From assembly GCF_000010305.1 (NCBI RefSeq), contig NC_012489.1, positions 3,665,646-3,729,645 on the forward strand: a stretch of 64,000 bases of DNA. The letters are read 5' to 3'. The first letter of the stretch is position 1, and the number at the start of each line of letters is the position of its first letter. Origin of the DNA: Gemmatimonas aurantiaca T-27. GTDB taxonomy: Bacteria > Gemmatimonadota > Gemmatimonadetes > Gemmatimonadales > Gemmatimonadaceae. Both the position numbers and the translations under genes were made by a program. Of the stretch, positions 26,327 through 34,391 are shown one piece after another. The notes below the pieces were generated by a model. That model did no database searches, was not told the origin of the DNA, and worked only from the letters and a program-made list of their open reading frames with translations.

Positions 26327-28015
26327 GTGCAGACACCACAGACGACTGAGTTCGACGCGATCGTCGTTGGCTCCGGGATCTCGGGCGGTTGGGCCGCCAA
26401 AGAACTGACCGAGAAGGGCCTCAAGGTCCTGATGCTCGAACGGGGACGCAACGTCGAGCATATCAAGGACTACCCCAACGCCACCAAAGGCCCGTGGGAA
26501 TACCCGCACCGCGGCGGGCGCACGCAGCAGATGATCGCCGACTATCCGGTGCTGCGCCGTGACTATCCGCTCAACGAGAAGAATCTCGACTTCTGGGTGA
26601 ACGAGAAGGAATCCCCATACACCGAAGCGAAGCGCTTCGACTGGTATCGCGGCTACCATGTTGGTGGCCGGTCGCTGATGTGGGGACGTCAGTCATACCG
26701 CTGGAGCGATTTCGATTTCGAAGCCAATGCCCGCGAAGGCATCGCCATCGACTGGCCTATTCGGTACAACGACATCGCGTCGTGGTACTCGTATGTAGAG
26801 AAACACGCCGGCATTCAAGGTACCCGGGAAGGACTGCCGCACCTGCCGGACAGTGAGTTTTTGCCGGGCTTTCCGCTCAATTGCGGCGAGGAACACGTCG
26901 CGGCGCAGATCAAGAAGAACTACGGCGGCAAGCGGCACCTCATCATCGGACGCAGCGCCAACCTGACGCAACCACTGCCGGGTCGCGGGCAGTGTCAGAC
27001 CCGCAACGCCTGCTGGTTGGGGTGCACGTTCGGCGCCTACTTCAGCACCCAGTCGTCCACGCTGCCGGCGGCCGTGAAAACCGGCAATCTCACACTCAAG
27101 ACACACGCCATCGTGCACGAACTCGTGTACGACAAGGACCGCAAACGGGTGTCCGGTGTGCGTGTCGTGGATGCGCTCACCAACGAGGCCACGGAGTATC
27201 GTGCGAAGATCTTCTTCGTATGTGCCTCGACGCTCAACAGCACCTGGCTGCTCATGCGTTCGGCGCGCGACATCTGGCCTGGCGGTTTGGGCAGTGCGAG
27301 TGGCGCCCTCGGGCACAACCTGATGGATCACCACTTCCGCCTGGGCGCGAGCGGGTCACTCGAGGGATTCGACGACAAGTACTACAATGGGCGTCGTCCC
27401 ACGGGCTACTACATCCCGCGCTTCCAGAACCTCTTCGGTGACAAACGGCCCTATCTGCGTGGGTTCGGCTATCAGGGCAGCGCCAGCCGACAGGGGTGGG
27501 AACGTGCGGTGGCGGAACTGGGCATTGGCGGCGCGTTCAAGGACAGCATGGCGCAGCCGGGTAGCTGGACCATCGGCGGCACCGCGTTTGGCGAGATGTT
27601 GCCCGACCATCGCAACATGATCAGCATCGATGAAAACACGCGCGACAAGTGGGGCTTGCCGGTGCTCAAGATCGACTGTGAGATCGGTGAAAACGAGCGC
27701 ATGATGCGCAAGGACATGACCACCGAACTGGCCGAGATGTTCGAAAGCAGCGGGGCCAAGAATGTCCGCACTTTCGACAACGGCTACACACCCGGGCAGG
27801 GTATTCACGAGATGGGGACGGCGCGCATGGGCCGCGACCCCAAGACCTCGGTGTTGAATGCCAACAATCAGGTGTGGGACGCGCTGAACGTGTTTGTCAC
27901 CGATGGATCGTGCATGACATCGGCCGCCGCCGTGAATCCCTCGCTCACGTACATGGCACTCACTGCACGCGCCGCCGATTTCGCGGTGAACGAACTCAAT
28001 CGCCGCAACCTGTAG
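26327..28015 (+). CDS. GMC-family FAD-dependent oxidoreductase
   Basis: The 562-residue protein has the N-terminal dinucleotide-binding motif FDAIVVGSGISGGWAAKELTEKGLKV, the GMC motif around HVGGRSLMWGRQSYRW, and the C-terminal catalytic region GYTPGQGIHEMGTARMG and VNPSLTYMALTARAA. The GTG start has GAGGAG 5 nt upstream and is preferred over upstream in-frame codons. Related proteins oxidise gluconate, sorbitol or other polyols and pass electrons to a cytochrome. The next gene, 8 bp downstream, encodes the small (subunit 3) partner, so the two form a complex. No cytochrome c subunit is present here. Confidence 0.92.
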   Translation: MQTPQTTEFDAIVVGSGISGGWAAKELTEKGLKVLMLERGRNVEHIKDYPNATKGPWEYPHRGGRTQQMIADYPVLRRDYPLNEKNLDFWVNEKESPYTEAKRFDWYRGYHVGGRSLMWGRQSYRWSDFDFEANAREGIAIDWPIRYNDIASWYSYVEKHAGIQGTREGLPHLPDSEFLPGFPLNCGEEHVAAQIKKNYGGKRHLIIGRSANLTQPLPGRGQCQTRNACWLGCTFGAYFSTQSSTLPAAVKTGNLTLKTHAIVHELVYDKDRKRVSGVRVVDALTNEATEYRAKIFFVCASTLNSTWLLMRSARDIWPGGLGSASGALGHNLMDHHFRLGASGSLEGFDDKYYNGRRPTGYYIPRFQNLFGDKRPYLRGFGYQGSASRQGWERAVAELGIGGAFKDSMAQPGSWTIGGTAFGEMLPDHRNMISIDENTRDKWGLPVLKIDCEIGENERMMRKDMTTELAEMFESSGAKNVRTFDNGYTPGQGIHEMGTARMGRDPKTSVLNANNQVWDALNVFVTDGSCMTSAAAVNPSLTYMALTARAADFAVNELNRRNL

Positions 28016-28023
28016 GAGCGCCC

Positions 28024-28668
28024 ATGTCGAGCGATGCAGACACCACCATCTCCCCCCTCGGCCTCCACCGCCGCGAAGCGATCCGACGTGTGAGCCTGCT
28101 GCTTGGCGGCGTGGCCTTTGTCGGTGGCACTTCACTGCTTGAAGCCTGCGCCGGTGATGCGCCCGCGGGCGCGCGCACCGCGGGCGGCAGCAAGCCGATC
28201 GGCACATTCAGTGTGCAGGATCAGGCATATCTCGACGAGATCGCCGATACGATCCTGCCTACGACCGACAAGTCTCCCGGTGCCAAGGCGGCCGCGACCG
28301 GTGCGTTCATGGCGCTGATGGTCACGGACACCTACACAGCGGAAGATCAGGCCATTTTCCGATCCGGCATGTCGTCAGTGGATCACGCCTGCCGTACGGC
28401 ACACCAGACATCGTTCATGGATGCCACCCCTGAACAGCGCGTGGCGGTGCTCACACAGCTCGATCAGGAACAACATGGTTACATGCGTAGCCGGAAATCC
28501 GGTGAACCCACGCATTATTTTCGCATGATGAAGGAACTGAGCCTGCTGGGTTTCTTCACCTCCGAAATCGGCTACAACCAGGCCATGCGCTACAAGGAAA
28601 CCCCGGGTGCGTACGAGCCGTGCGTGCCGTACACCCCAGGCGAAACCATCTGGGCCTCACACGCGTGA
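28024..28668 (+). CDS. Gluconate 2-dehydrogenase subunit 3 family protein
   Basis: The 214-residue protein has a twin-arginine-like N-terminus (HRREAIRRVSLLLGG) and a lipobox-like LLEACAG, so it is probably exported by Tat together with its GMC partner, which lacks a signal of its own. The body, from DQAYLDEIADTILPTTDKSPGAKAA, matches the subunit 3 family. AGGAGC precedes the ATG. The small subunit is thought to act as export chaperone and stabiliser of the flavoprotein. Co-transcribed with the GMC gene. Confidence 0.9.
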   Translation: MSSDADTTISPLGLHRREAIRRVSLLLGGVAFVGGTSLLEACAGDAPAGARTAGGSKPIGTFSVQDQAYLDEIADTILPTTDKSPGAKAAATGAFMALMVTDTYTAEDQAIFRSGMSSVDHACRTAHQTSFMDATPEQRVAVLTQLDQEQHGYMRSRKSGEPTHYFRMMKELSLLGFFTSEIGYNQAMRYKETPGAYEPCVPYTPGETIWASHA

Positions 28669-28709
28669 GGCCACGCAGCGCAAACCGTTCCACTTCCCCT
28701 ACCTGACCA

Positions 28710-29213
28710 ATGTTTCACACCATCGACGAATTCCGCACGCAGTGGGCCTGGGAGTCCGAGCAGACACAGAATGTGCTCGACGCACTCACCGATGCCTCGC
28801 TGGCGCAACCCATCGACGCCCAGAGCCGCACCCTGGGCCGTCTGGCCTGGCACGTGGCACAGACTGTTCCGGAGATGATGAACAAGACGGGCCTCGCCGT
28901 TGGTGGACTGAGCGAGCACGATCCCGTCCCCGCCACCGCTGCCGCGATCAGCGCAGCGTATCGTGCCGCCTGCGTGTCGTTGCTGGAAGAGCTGGCATCC
29001 AAGTGGACGGATGCATCGCTCACCACGGAAGACGACATGTACGACATGCGCTGGACAAAGGCGCAAACACTTGGCGCACTCATCGGCCACCAGAATCATC
29101 ATCGTGGCCAGATGACGGTGCTCATGCGTCAGGCCGGACTCCGCGTGCCAGGCATCTACGGTCCTGCACGGGAAGACTGGGCCGCATGGGGCATGGAGCC
29201 TCCCGTCATCTGA
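28710..29213 (+). CDS. DinB-family protein
   Basis: The 167-residue four-helix protein shows the DinB metal-binding pattern with three histidines: LAWHVAQTV, then GHQNHHRGQMTVLMRQAG. The motif LIGHQNHHRGQ is the best-kept part of the family. DinB/YfiT-like proteins include bacillithiol- and mycothiol-dependent transferases and many members of unknown role. It starts 41 bp after the oxidoreductase pair. A hairpin (GGTGGTGAG/CTCACCACC, 29226-29261) without T-run follows it. Confidence 0.88.
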   Translation: MFHTIDEFRTQWAWESEQTQNVLDALTDASLAQPIDAQSRTLGRLAWHVAQTVPEMMNKTGLAVGGLSEHDPVPATAAAISAAYRAACVSLLEELASKWTDASLTTEDDMYDMRWTKAQTLGALIGHQNHHRGQMTVLMRQAGLRVPGIYGPAREDWAAWGMEPPVI

Positions 29214-29330
29214 GTGGCGGAACCGGGTGGTGAGCGAGCGATCATGAGCTCTCTCACCACCTCCAGTCACCAGTGACGCGTCATCGTGCTACATGGTTGT
29301 CATGGTGAGACGACCCACTGGAGGTATGAC

Positions 29331-29780
29331 GTGAGAAATCGAATGGCGGCACTATTGCTGCTGGCAGCTTGCCATGGCGATGCTGCTGGACCGGCGGCAG
29401 GTGTACAACTCACACTGGTGTCGCCCCCTGCTGAAGTAACGCTGGGCGATATACGCCGCCTGGAGGCGCTCGTGACGAACACAAGCCCCGATCCGGTGGT
29501 CGTCGAGACCAATTGTGCATTGTTCATCGAGACCTTCCTTCAAAGACGTTTCATGACTGCCGGCCCTCGTGTCTGCGCCGCGTACTCACGACCCGTTGTG
29601 GTACCGCCTGGAGAATCGACGCGACTCGTCGCCGGCTGGCACATCGGCACCATGGAGAACGAGACAGGCGAACGCACGCTCTTGCCGCCTGGTCGCTACG
29701 TCATGCGCGGCAGACTGCACATTGATGATGCCACCGTGTATACCACACCGCATGCCATGGACATCCGCCCCGCGCAGTAA
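29331..29780 (+). CDS. Uncharacterised lipoprotein, 149 residues
   Basis: A GTG start with GGAGGT 7 nt upstream gives MRNRMAALLLLAAC, a lipoprotein signal. The mature part has an immunoglobulin-like strand pattern (VQLTLVSPPAEVTLGDIRRLEALVTNTSPDPVVVE) and ends PPGRYVMRGRLHIDDA. This kind of fold occurs in small exported inhibitors such as the BsuPI type, but similarity is only general. Two cysteines (CALF and RVCAAY) could form a disulphide. No function assigned. Confidence 0.72.
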   Translation: MRNRMAALLLLAACHGDAAGPAAGVQLTLVSPPAEVTLGDIRRLEALVTNTSPDPVVVETNCALFIETFLQRRFMTAGPRVCAAYSRPVVVPPGESTRLVAGWHIGTMENETGERTLLPPGRYVMRGRLHIDDATVYTTPHAMDIRPAQ

Positions 29781-29874
29781 CAAGCACGTGGCGCATGACA
29801 TGCCGCATCCTGTCGGGCACCGACGTTCGTGCCATACGCTGCGAACCACGGCTTCGATCGTCAAACCGGATCAG

Positions 29875-29913
29875 TCGCAAAAAACAAAACGGGCTCCCGT
29901 ACAGGAGCCCGTT
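29875..29913 (-). terminator. Rho-independent terminator of the sugar-dehydrogenase gene
   Basis: On the minus strand, AACGGGCTCC pairs with GGAGCCCGTT over 10 bp with a 6-nt loop, followed by TTTGTTTTTT. This is a strong classical terminator just after the stop codon at 29935. On the plus strand it lacks a T-run. Confidence 0.92.
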
Positions 29914-29934
29914 CGTCGTACTGGTGCGGAGCGT

Positions 29935-31143
29935 TTACTTCCGCGCGACCGGCTCGAGGCGCACGATCGGCGTCGGCTTGCCGGCCTGATCGTCGATGGC
30001 CAGATAGATCAGACCATCCGGTCCCTGACGCACGTCACGGATGCGCCCCTGACCCTTCACGAGATTGTCGGCCACTTCCGCCTTCTGTCCGTCGAGCGTC
30101 ACACGCACCAGACGCATGCCGGCCAATCCGCCCACAAACAGGCTGTTGCGCCATTCCGGGAAACGTGTGCCGGTGTAGAGCAACAAGCCCGACACCGCGA
30201 TGGACGGCACCCACACGTTCTTTGCGTTCTCCATGCCCGGTGCCATCGTGCCCGCGTGAATGGCTTTGCCCGGGCCGTAATTCACGCCGAAGCCCACCAC
30301 CGGCCAGCCATAGTTCTTGCCGGCCTGTGAGAGATTGAGTTCATCGCCGCCCTGCGGACCATGCTCCGTCTCCCACACATCGCCCGTGGTGGGATGCACC
30401 ACCAGTCCCTGCATGTTGCGATGACCGTAGCTCCAGATCTCCGGCTTCGCGCCCGCCTGCTTCACGAACGGATTGTCGGGCGGCACACGACCATCGTCCA
30501 TCAGGCGCAGCACCTTACCGTGATGGTTGCTGAGATCCTGCGCGGGATGCTTCGTCAGATCACCCTCGGGCGGGATCTGACGATCACCCACGGTCATGAA
30601 CAGGTGACCGCTCTTGTCGAACGCCACGCGTGAACCGAAGTGGCCCGGACGTCCACGCGTTTCCGCCACGAAGATGTCCTTGCCGTCCACCAGCGCGTCG
30701 TTCTCGAAACGCGCCCGGAACAGCGCAGTGGTGGAACCACCCTCGACCTGCTTGCTGTAGGTGAGGTACACGAAGTGGTTCTGCGCGAAGTTGGGATGCA
30801 CCACCACATCGAGCAAACCACCCTGCCCCGCTGCCACCACGGCCGGCACACCCGCCACCGGCGTCGCGACCAGCGCACCGCGGCGCACAATACGCAGACG
30901 GCCCGGACGCTCGGTCACCAGCATGTCACCCGAAGGCAGGAAGGCGATGGCCCACGGATTCACGAAACCATCCGCGACCTTCACCACGCGGTAGTCCTGC
31001 AAGGACGACTTTTGCACGCCCGTCAGGATCACCGGCGATGGCGCGGTTTGCGCCTGCGCCTGCAACGCGGTCTGCGGCACGGCGGACAACAGGCTCGACA
31101 GCGACGCGGCCAGGGCAACACGTCCTGCGGAGGGGCGAATCAT
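29935..31143 (-). CDS. Exported PQQ-dependent aldose/soluble glucose dehydrogenase-like protein
   Basis: A signal peptide (MIRPSAGRVALAASLSSLL..., cleavage after ALQAQA) precedes a six-bladed propeller of the GSDH/sorbosone dehydrogenase family (YliI-like). Visible motifs are NPWAIAFLPSGDMLVTERPGRL, FVYLTYS, GHLFMTVGDR, YGHRNMQGLVVHP, and ETEHGPQGGDELN. The His, Arg and Glu-Gly residues in these patches bind PQQ and sugar in relatives. It would oxidise aldoses in the periplasm and feed electrons to the respiratory chain. The chosen ATG has GGAGC 7 nt upstream. Confidence 0.9.
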   Translation of the reverse strand: MIRPSAGRVALAASLSSLLSAVPQTALQAQAQTAPSPVILTGVQKSSLQDYRVVKVADGFVNPWAIAFLPSGDMLVTERPGRLRIVRRGALVATPVAGVPAVVAAGQGGLLDVVVHPNFAQNHFVYLTYSKQVEGGSTTALFRARFENDALVDGKDIFVAETRGRPGHFGSRVAFDKSGHLFMTVGDRQIPPEGDLTKHPAQDLSNHHGKVLRLMDDGRVPPDNPFVKQAGAKPEIWSYGHRNMQGLVVHPTTGDVWETEHGPQGGDELNLSQAGKNYGWPVVGFGVNYGPGKAIHAGTMAPGMENAKNVWVPSIAVSGLLLYTGTRFPEWRNSLFVGGLAGMRLVRVTLDGQKAEVADNLVKGQGRIRDVRQGPDGLIYLAIDDQAGKPTPIVRLEPVARK

Positions 31144-31204
31144 GCAATGCTCCAGTGAACGGGGGAAACGGACCCGCGAAAGGTACGTGCGAAACGGTGT
31201 GATT

Positions 31205-32140
31205 TCACGCCAACAGGCCGCGCGATCCGGCGAATGGCTCGTCGGCGTAGGCGGACAGCACCCGGACCGTGTTGACATGGACCGCCACGGTGTCATCGAT
31301 GTTCCGACCGTACCCGCCCGACATCGTCACACACACGGGAATGCCCACCTCACGGCAGCTCGCAATCACATACCGGTCGCGTGTCATCAGTCCGTCGAAG
31401 GTCAGGGCCAGACGACCCAGCCGGTCCCCTTCGTGCGGATCGGCACCAGCCAGATACACCACCAGATCGGGCCGGGAAATCCGCAGCACCCGGGGCAGAT
31501 GCGTCTGCAGCAGCGCGAGATAGGCCTCATCGCCCGTGCCATCCTCCAGCTCCACATCCAGGGTGCCGGGCACCTTGTGGAACGGAAAGTTCTTCGCGCC
31601 ATGCATGCTGAACGTGAACACCTGCTCGTCGCCGGCGAAACAGCCGTGCGTGCCGTTGCCCTGATGCACATCGAGATCCACGATCGCCACCCGCTGCACC
31701 GCCCCCTCGGCCTGCAAACGGCGCACCGCCACGGCCACATCGTTGAAGGTGCAGAAGCCTTCTCCCCGATCCGGAAAGGCGTGATGTGTGCCTCCGGCCA
31801 GGTTCATGGCCAGCCCTTCACGCAGAGCGCACGCACTGGCTTCGATCGTGCCCTGCACCACACGAAAGGCCCGTTCCACAAAAGACGGGCTCCAGGGCAA
31901 GCCAATCCGTCGCTGTTCGGCCGCCGGCAGGGTACCATCGCGAATCTGCGCCACATAGTCGACCGTGTGGACGCGCCGCAGATCCTCCTCCAACGCCCGC
32001 TGTGGGTCGTGTACACGATCCGGCGCGACCAGCCCCTCGGCCAGCACGGCCTCGCGCAACAGGCGGTACTTGTCCATCGGAAACCGGTGCCCCTCGGGCA
32101 GGTCGATGGCATAGCTGGCGGAAGACCAGAGGTGCAGCAT
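31205..32140 (-). CDS. Histone deacetylase/AcuC-family amidohydrolase
   Basis: The 311-residue protein carries the zinc-hydrolase motifs of the family: GGTHHAFPDRGEGFCTFNDVAVA with the tandem histidines, VAIVDLDVHQGNGT with Asp and His zinc ligands, and YLAGADPHEGDRLG with the third ligand. In bacteria these enzymes deacetylate acetylpolyamines or small molecules, or reverse lysine acetylation as AcuC does. It has no signal peptide. It lies 61 bp upstream of the sugar-dehydrogenase gene on the same strand, so they may be co-transcribed. Confidence 0.92.
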   Translation of the reverse strand: MLHLWSSASYAIDLPEGHRFPMDKYRLLREAVLAEGLVAPDRVHDPQRALEEDLRRVHTVDYVAQIRDGTLPAAEQRRIGLPWSPSFVERAFRVVQGTIEASACALREGLAMNLAGGTHHAFPDRGEGFCTFNDVAVAVRRLQAEGAVQRVAIVDLDVHQGNGTHGCFAGDEQVFTFSMHGAKNFPFHKVPGTLDVELEDGTGDEAYLALLQTHLPRVLRISRPDLVVYLAGADPHEGDRLGRLALTFDGLMTRDRYVIASCREVGIPVCVTMSGGYGRNIDDTVAVHVNTVRVLSAYADEPFAGSRGLLA

Positions 32141-32238
32141 GCCGCAAGCTATGCGCAGACCCAGCAGGGGGTGGCCGCGTCGCGTAATTTCAGGGGTGGC
32201 GGGCGACGGACGTCCGCCGTCATACGACTTCCCTCCCG

Positions 32239-34152
32239 GTGATCCCTGTGTCCCGAGTCCTTTTGGCGACGGTGCTACTGACCGTCACCACCGGCGCCGC
32301 CAGTGCAGCCCTGCCCGCGCAGAACAGTCCGACGCGTGCGACCTCTGTGCCCTCCAAAGGCACTCCCACGAAGTCCGCTCGTCCCGTGTGGTCCGACGAA
32401 GGGCCGGCCAAGTGGGCCCCACGCCCGACCGAGTCGGCCATCACGGCCAACGACCTGCGTACCCGTCTCTATCAGTTTGCCGACGACTCCATGTCGGGGC
32501 GTCGCATCGGCGAACGTGGCAACTGGGTGGGCACTGAATACATCGCGCGCGAGTTCAAGCGCATGGGGCTCAAGCCGGCCGGCGACAGCGGCACCTACTT
32601 CCAGACGCTCCCCTTCGGCCCGATCGGCATCGACAGCAGCAGCGCCACGCTAACAGTGGGTGGCAAGGCACTCACCCAGCGTTCGCAGTGGGTGCCCACG
32701 GTCCCGTCGGCCGCCAACGGTGTGGGCTCGTCGGTCTCCATTCAGAATGTGCCGGCGGTGTTTGCTGGCCAGTGGGGCGACACCACGGTGATGCTCGACG
32801 CCGCAGCCATGCGCGGCAAGGTGCTGGTGTTCACGGCCTCCCCGGCCATGCGTGCGGTGGCCGCCAGCAGCGGCGCTCCGGCCAGCTTCGTGAGCTGCAT
32901 GGACGTGCCCGACAAGTTCGGTGCCAATGCCGCCATCGCCGAAGAAGCGCGGCAGCGGGCCAATCCAAGCGCGCCGCCGGCTCGCCGTCCGGCCATCGCG
33001 ACGGCGGTACGTGACGCCCGCGCACAGGCTGCGGGTGCGGCAGCGGTCCTGATCATCGGTCTCGACGACATGCAGCAGACCGCGATCAACGCCGCGTTCG
33101 CGCAGCCCATGGGCATGCGTCCGGCTTCTCCGCTCAACGCCGCGGCACCGGCCGGCGCCTCCATCTCACGCGCGGTGGCCGAGCAGTTGTTCGGCAAGCC
33201 CATCGATCAGGTGGCCGTTGGCACCACCGGCCAACCGGTGACCGCGTCGTGGCAGCACCGCTGGCGCGTGTCTCCGCATCCCGCCCGCAATGTGGTCGCC
33301 GTGCTGCCGGGGTCGGATCCGACCATCGGCGCCGAATATGTGCTGGTGGGCGCACACAACGATCATGTGGGCGTGAACCCGGTCGTGGTGGACCACGATT
33401 CGGTGCGCGCCTACAACACGGTGGTGCGGCGTCAGGGCGCCAACGATCCGGTGTGCACGCCAAGCCCCGAGCAGCAGAAGAAAATCGACTCGCTCATCGC
33501 GCACGCGCGCAGCATTCGCGCGCCGCGTCGCGACTCCATCATGAATGGCGCCGACGATGACGGCTCGGGCACGGTGGTGCTGCTCGAGATCGCCGAAAAG
33601 TTCGCGAAGGAGAAGCCGAAGCGCTCCATCATCTTCGTGTCACATCAGGGTGAAGAAGGCGGCCTGCTCGGCTCGCGCTGGTTCACCGACAATCCGACCA
33701 TCCCACTCGACAAGATCGTTGCCGCCCACAACATGGACATGGTGGGCAAGGGCAAGAACTGGCAGGTGAAGTACGGCGGCCCCAACTCCGTACAGATGCT
33801 CGGCGCACGCCGCCTGTCACGGGAATTCGGCGATATGATCGACTCGGTGAATTCCAACAGCAAGGAGCCGATGGCGATCGACAAGAGCTGGGACGTGCCC
33901 GCGAATCCGCTCAACCGTTTCTGCCGCAGCGATCAGGTGAACTATGTCCGCAAGGACATTCCCACCGTGTACATGTCGCTGGGGTACGCCATCGACTATC
34001 ACCAGCACACCGACGAGCCGCAGTACATCGACTACGACCACTCGGCGCGCCTTGGTCGTTTTGTGCACGAAGTCATGACGGCCATTGCGAACCGGCCCAA
34101 CAAGCCGGCCATCGCCGGTCCCGATCCGACCATGCCCACCTGCGGGCGCTGA
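32239..34152 (+). CDS. Exported M28-family zinc aminopeptidase with PA domain
   Basis: The 637-residue protein has a signal peptide (VSRVLLATVLLTVTTGAASA) and a PA domain roughly over residues 150-310. The M28 catalytic domain follows: VGAHNDHVGVN (metal His and Asp), NGADDDGSGTVVLLEIAEKF (bridging Asp), FVSHQGEEGGLLGSRWF (catalytic Glu pair), NMDMVGKG, and YHQHTDEPQYID (His metal ligand). Members remove N-terminal residues or cleave glutamyl peptides in the periplasm or outside. GTG at 32239 or 32248 may be the start; neither has a good ribosome binding site. It diverges from the HDAC-like gene across 98 bp. Confidence 0.92.
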   Translation: MIPVSRVLLATVLLTVTTGAASAALPAQNSPTRATSVPSKGTPTKSARPVWSDEGPAKWAPRPTESAITANDLRTRLYQFADDSMSGRRIGERGNWVGTEYIAREFKRMGLKPAGDSGTYFQTLPFGPIGIDSSSATLTVGGKALTQRSQWVPTVPSAANGVGSSVSIQNVPAVFAGQWGDTTVMLDAAAMRGKVLVFTASPAMRAVAASSGAPASFVSCMDVPDKFGANAAIAEEARQRANPSAPPARRPAIATAVRDARAQAAGAAAVLIIGLDDMQQTAINAAFAQPMGMRPASPLNAAAPAGASISRAVAEQLFGKPIDQVAVGTTGQPVTASWQHRWRVSPHPARNVVAVLPGSDPTIGAEYVLVGAHNDHVGVNPVVVDHDSVRAYNTVVRRQGANDPVCTPSPEQQKKIDSLIAHARSIRAPRRDSIMNGADDDGSGTVVLLEIAEKFAKEKPKRSIIFVSHQGEEGGLLGSRWFTDNPTIPLDKIVAAHNMDMVGKGKNWQVKYGGPNSVQMLGARRLSREFGDMIDSVNSNSKEPMAIDKSWDVPANPLNRFCRSDQVNYVRKDIPTVYMSLGYAIDYHQHTDEPQYIDYDHSARLGRFVHEVMTAIANRPNKPAIAGPDPTMPTCGR

Positions 34153-34174
34153 TTTCGCAGGCAGTGAAGATTTG

Positions 34175-34216
34175 TCGGCCCATCGGACCTTGTGGTTCGG
34201 TGGGCCGATTTCTTTC
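34175..34216 (+). terminator. Rho-independent terminator of the M28 peptidase gene
   Basis: A 15-bp stem (TCGGCCCATCGGACC with GGTTCGGTGGGCCGA, one G-U-type and one mismatched pair) with loop TTGT is followed by TTTCTTTC. It starts 23 bp after the stop codon. Confidence 0.88.
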
Positions 34217-34227
34217 AACATCGGTGG

Positions 34228-34370
34228 GAACGCAGATCGCACAGAAACTGAGCAGATTTACACAGATACCACCAAAGAAATCAAAACCATCAAATTGAAC
34301 AGTTTTGGCGTTGATGGTTGGCTCGCCGTATCTGTGCCCTATCTGTTCTGTTTCGGTGTGATCTGTGTTC
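34228..34370. repeat. Long imperfect palindrome rich in CACAGAT units (MITE/REP-like element)
   Basis: The arms 34228-34269 and 34328-34370 are about 80% identical when one is reverse-complemented, and each contains repeated CACAGAT/CAGAT units. Inside, ACCATCAA (34286-34293) and TTGATGGT (34311-34318) form a second inverted repeat. The element is clearly AT-richer than its surroundings and sits exactly between two convergent genes. No coding potential and no clear target-site duplication are visible. The layout fits a small hairpin-forming mobile or REP-type sequence. Confidence 0.75.
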
Positions 34371-34391
34371 CCCCCGCTGTACCCCAGGGCA

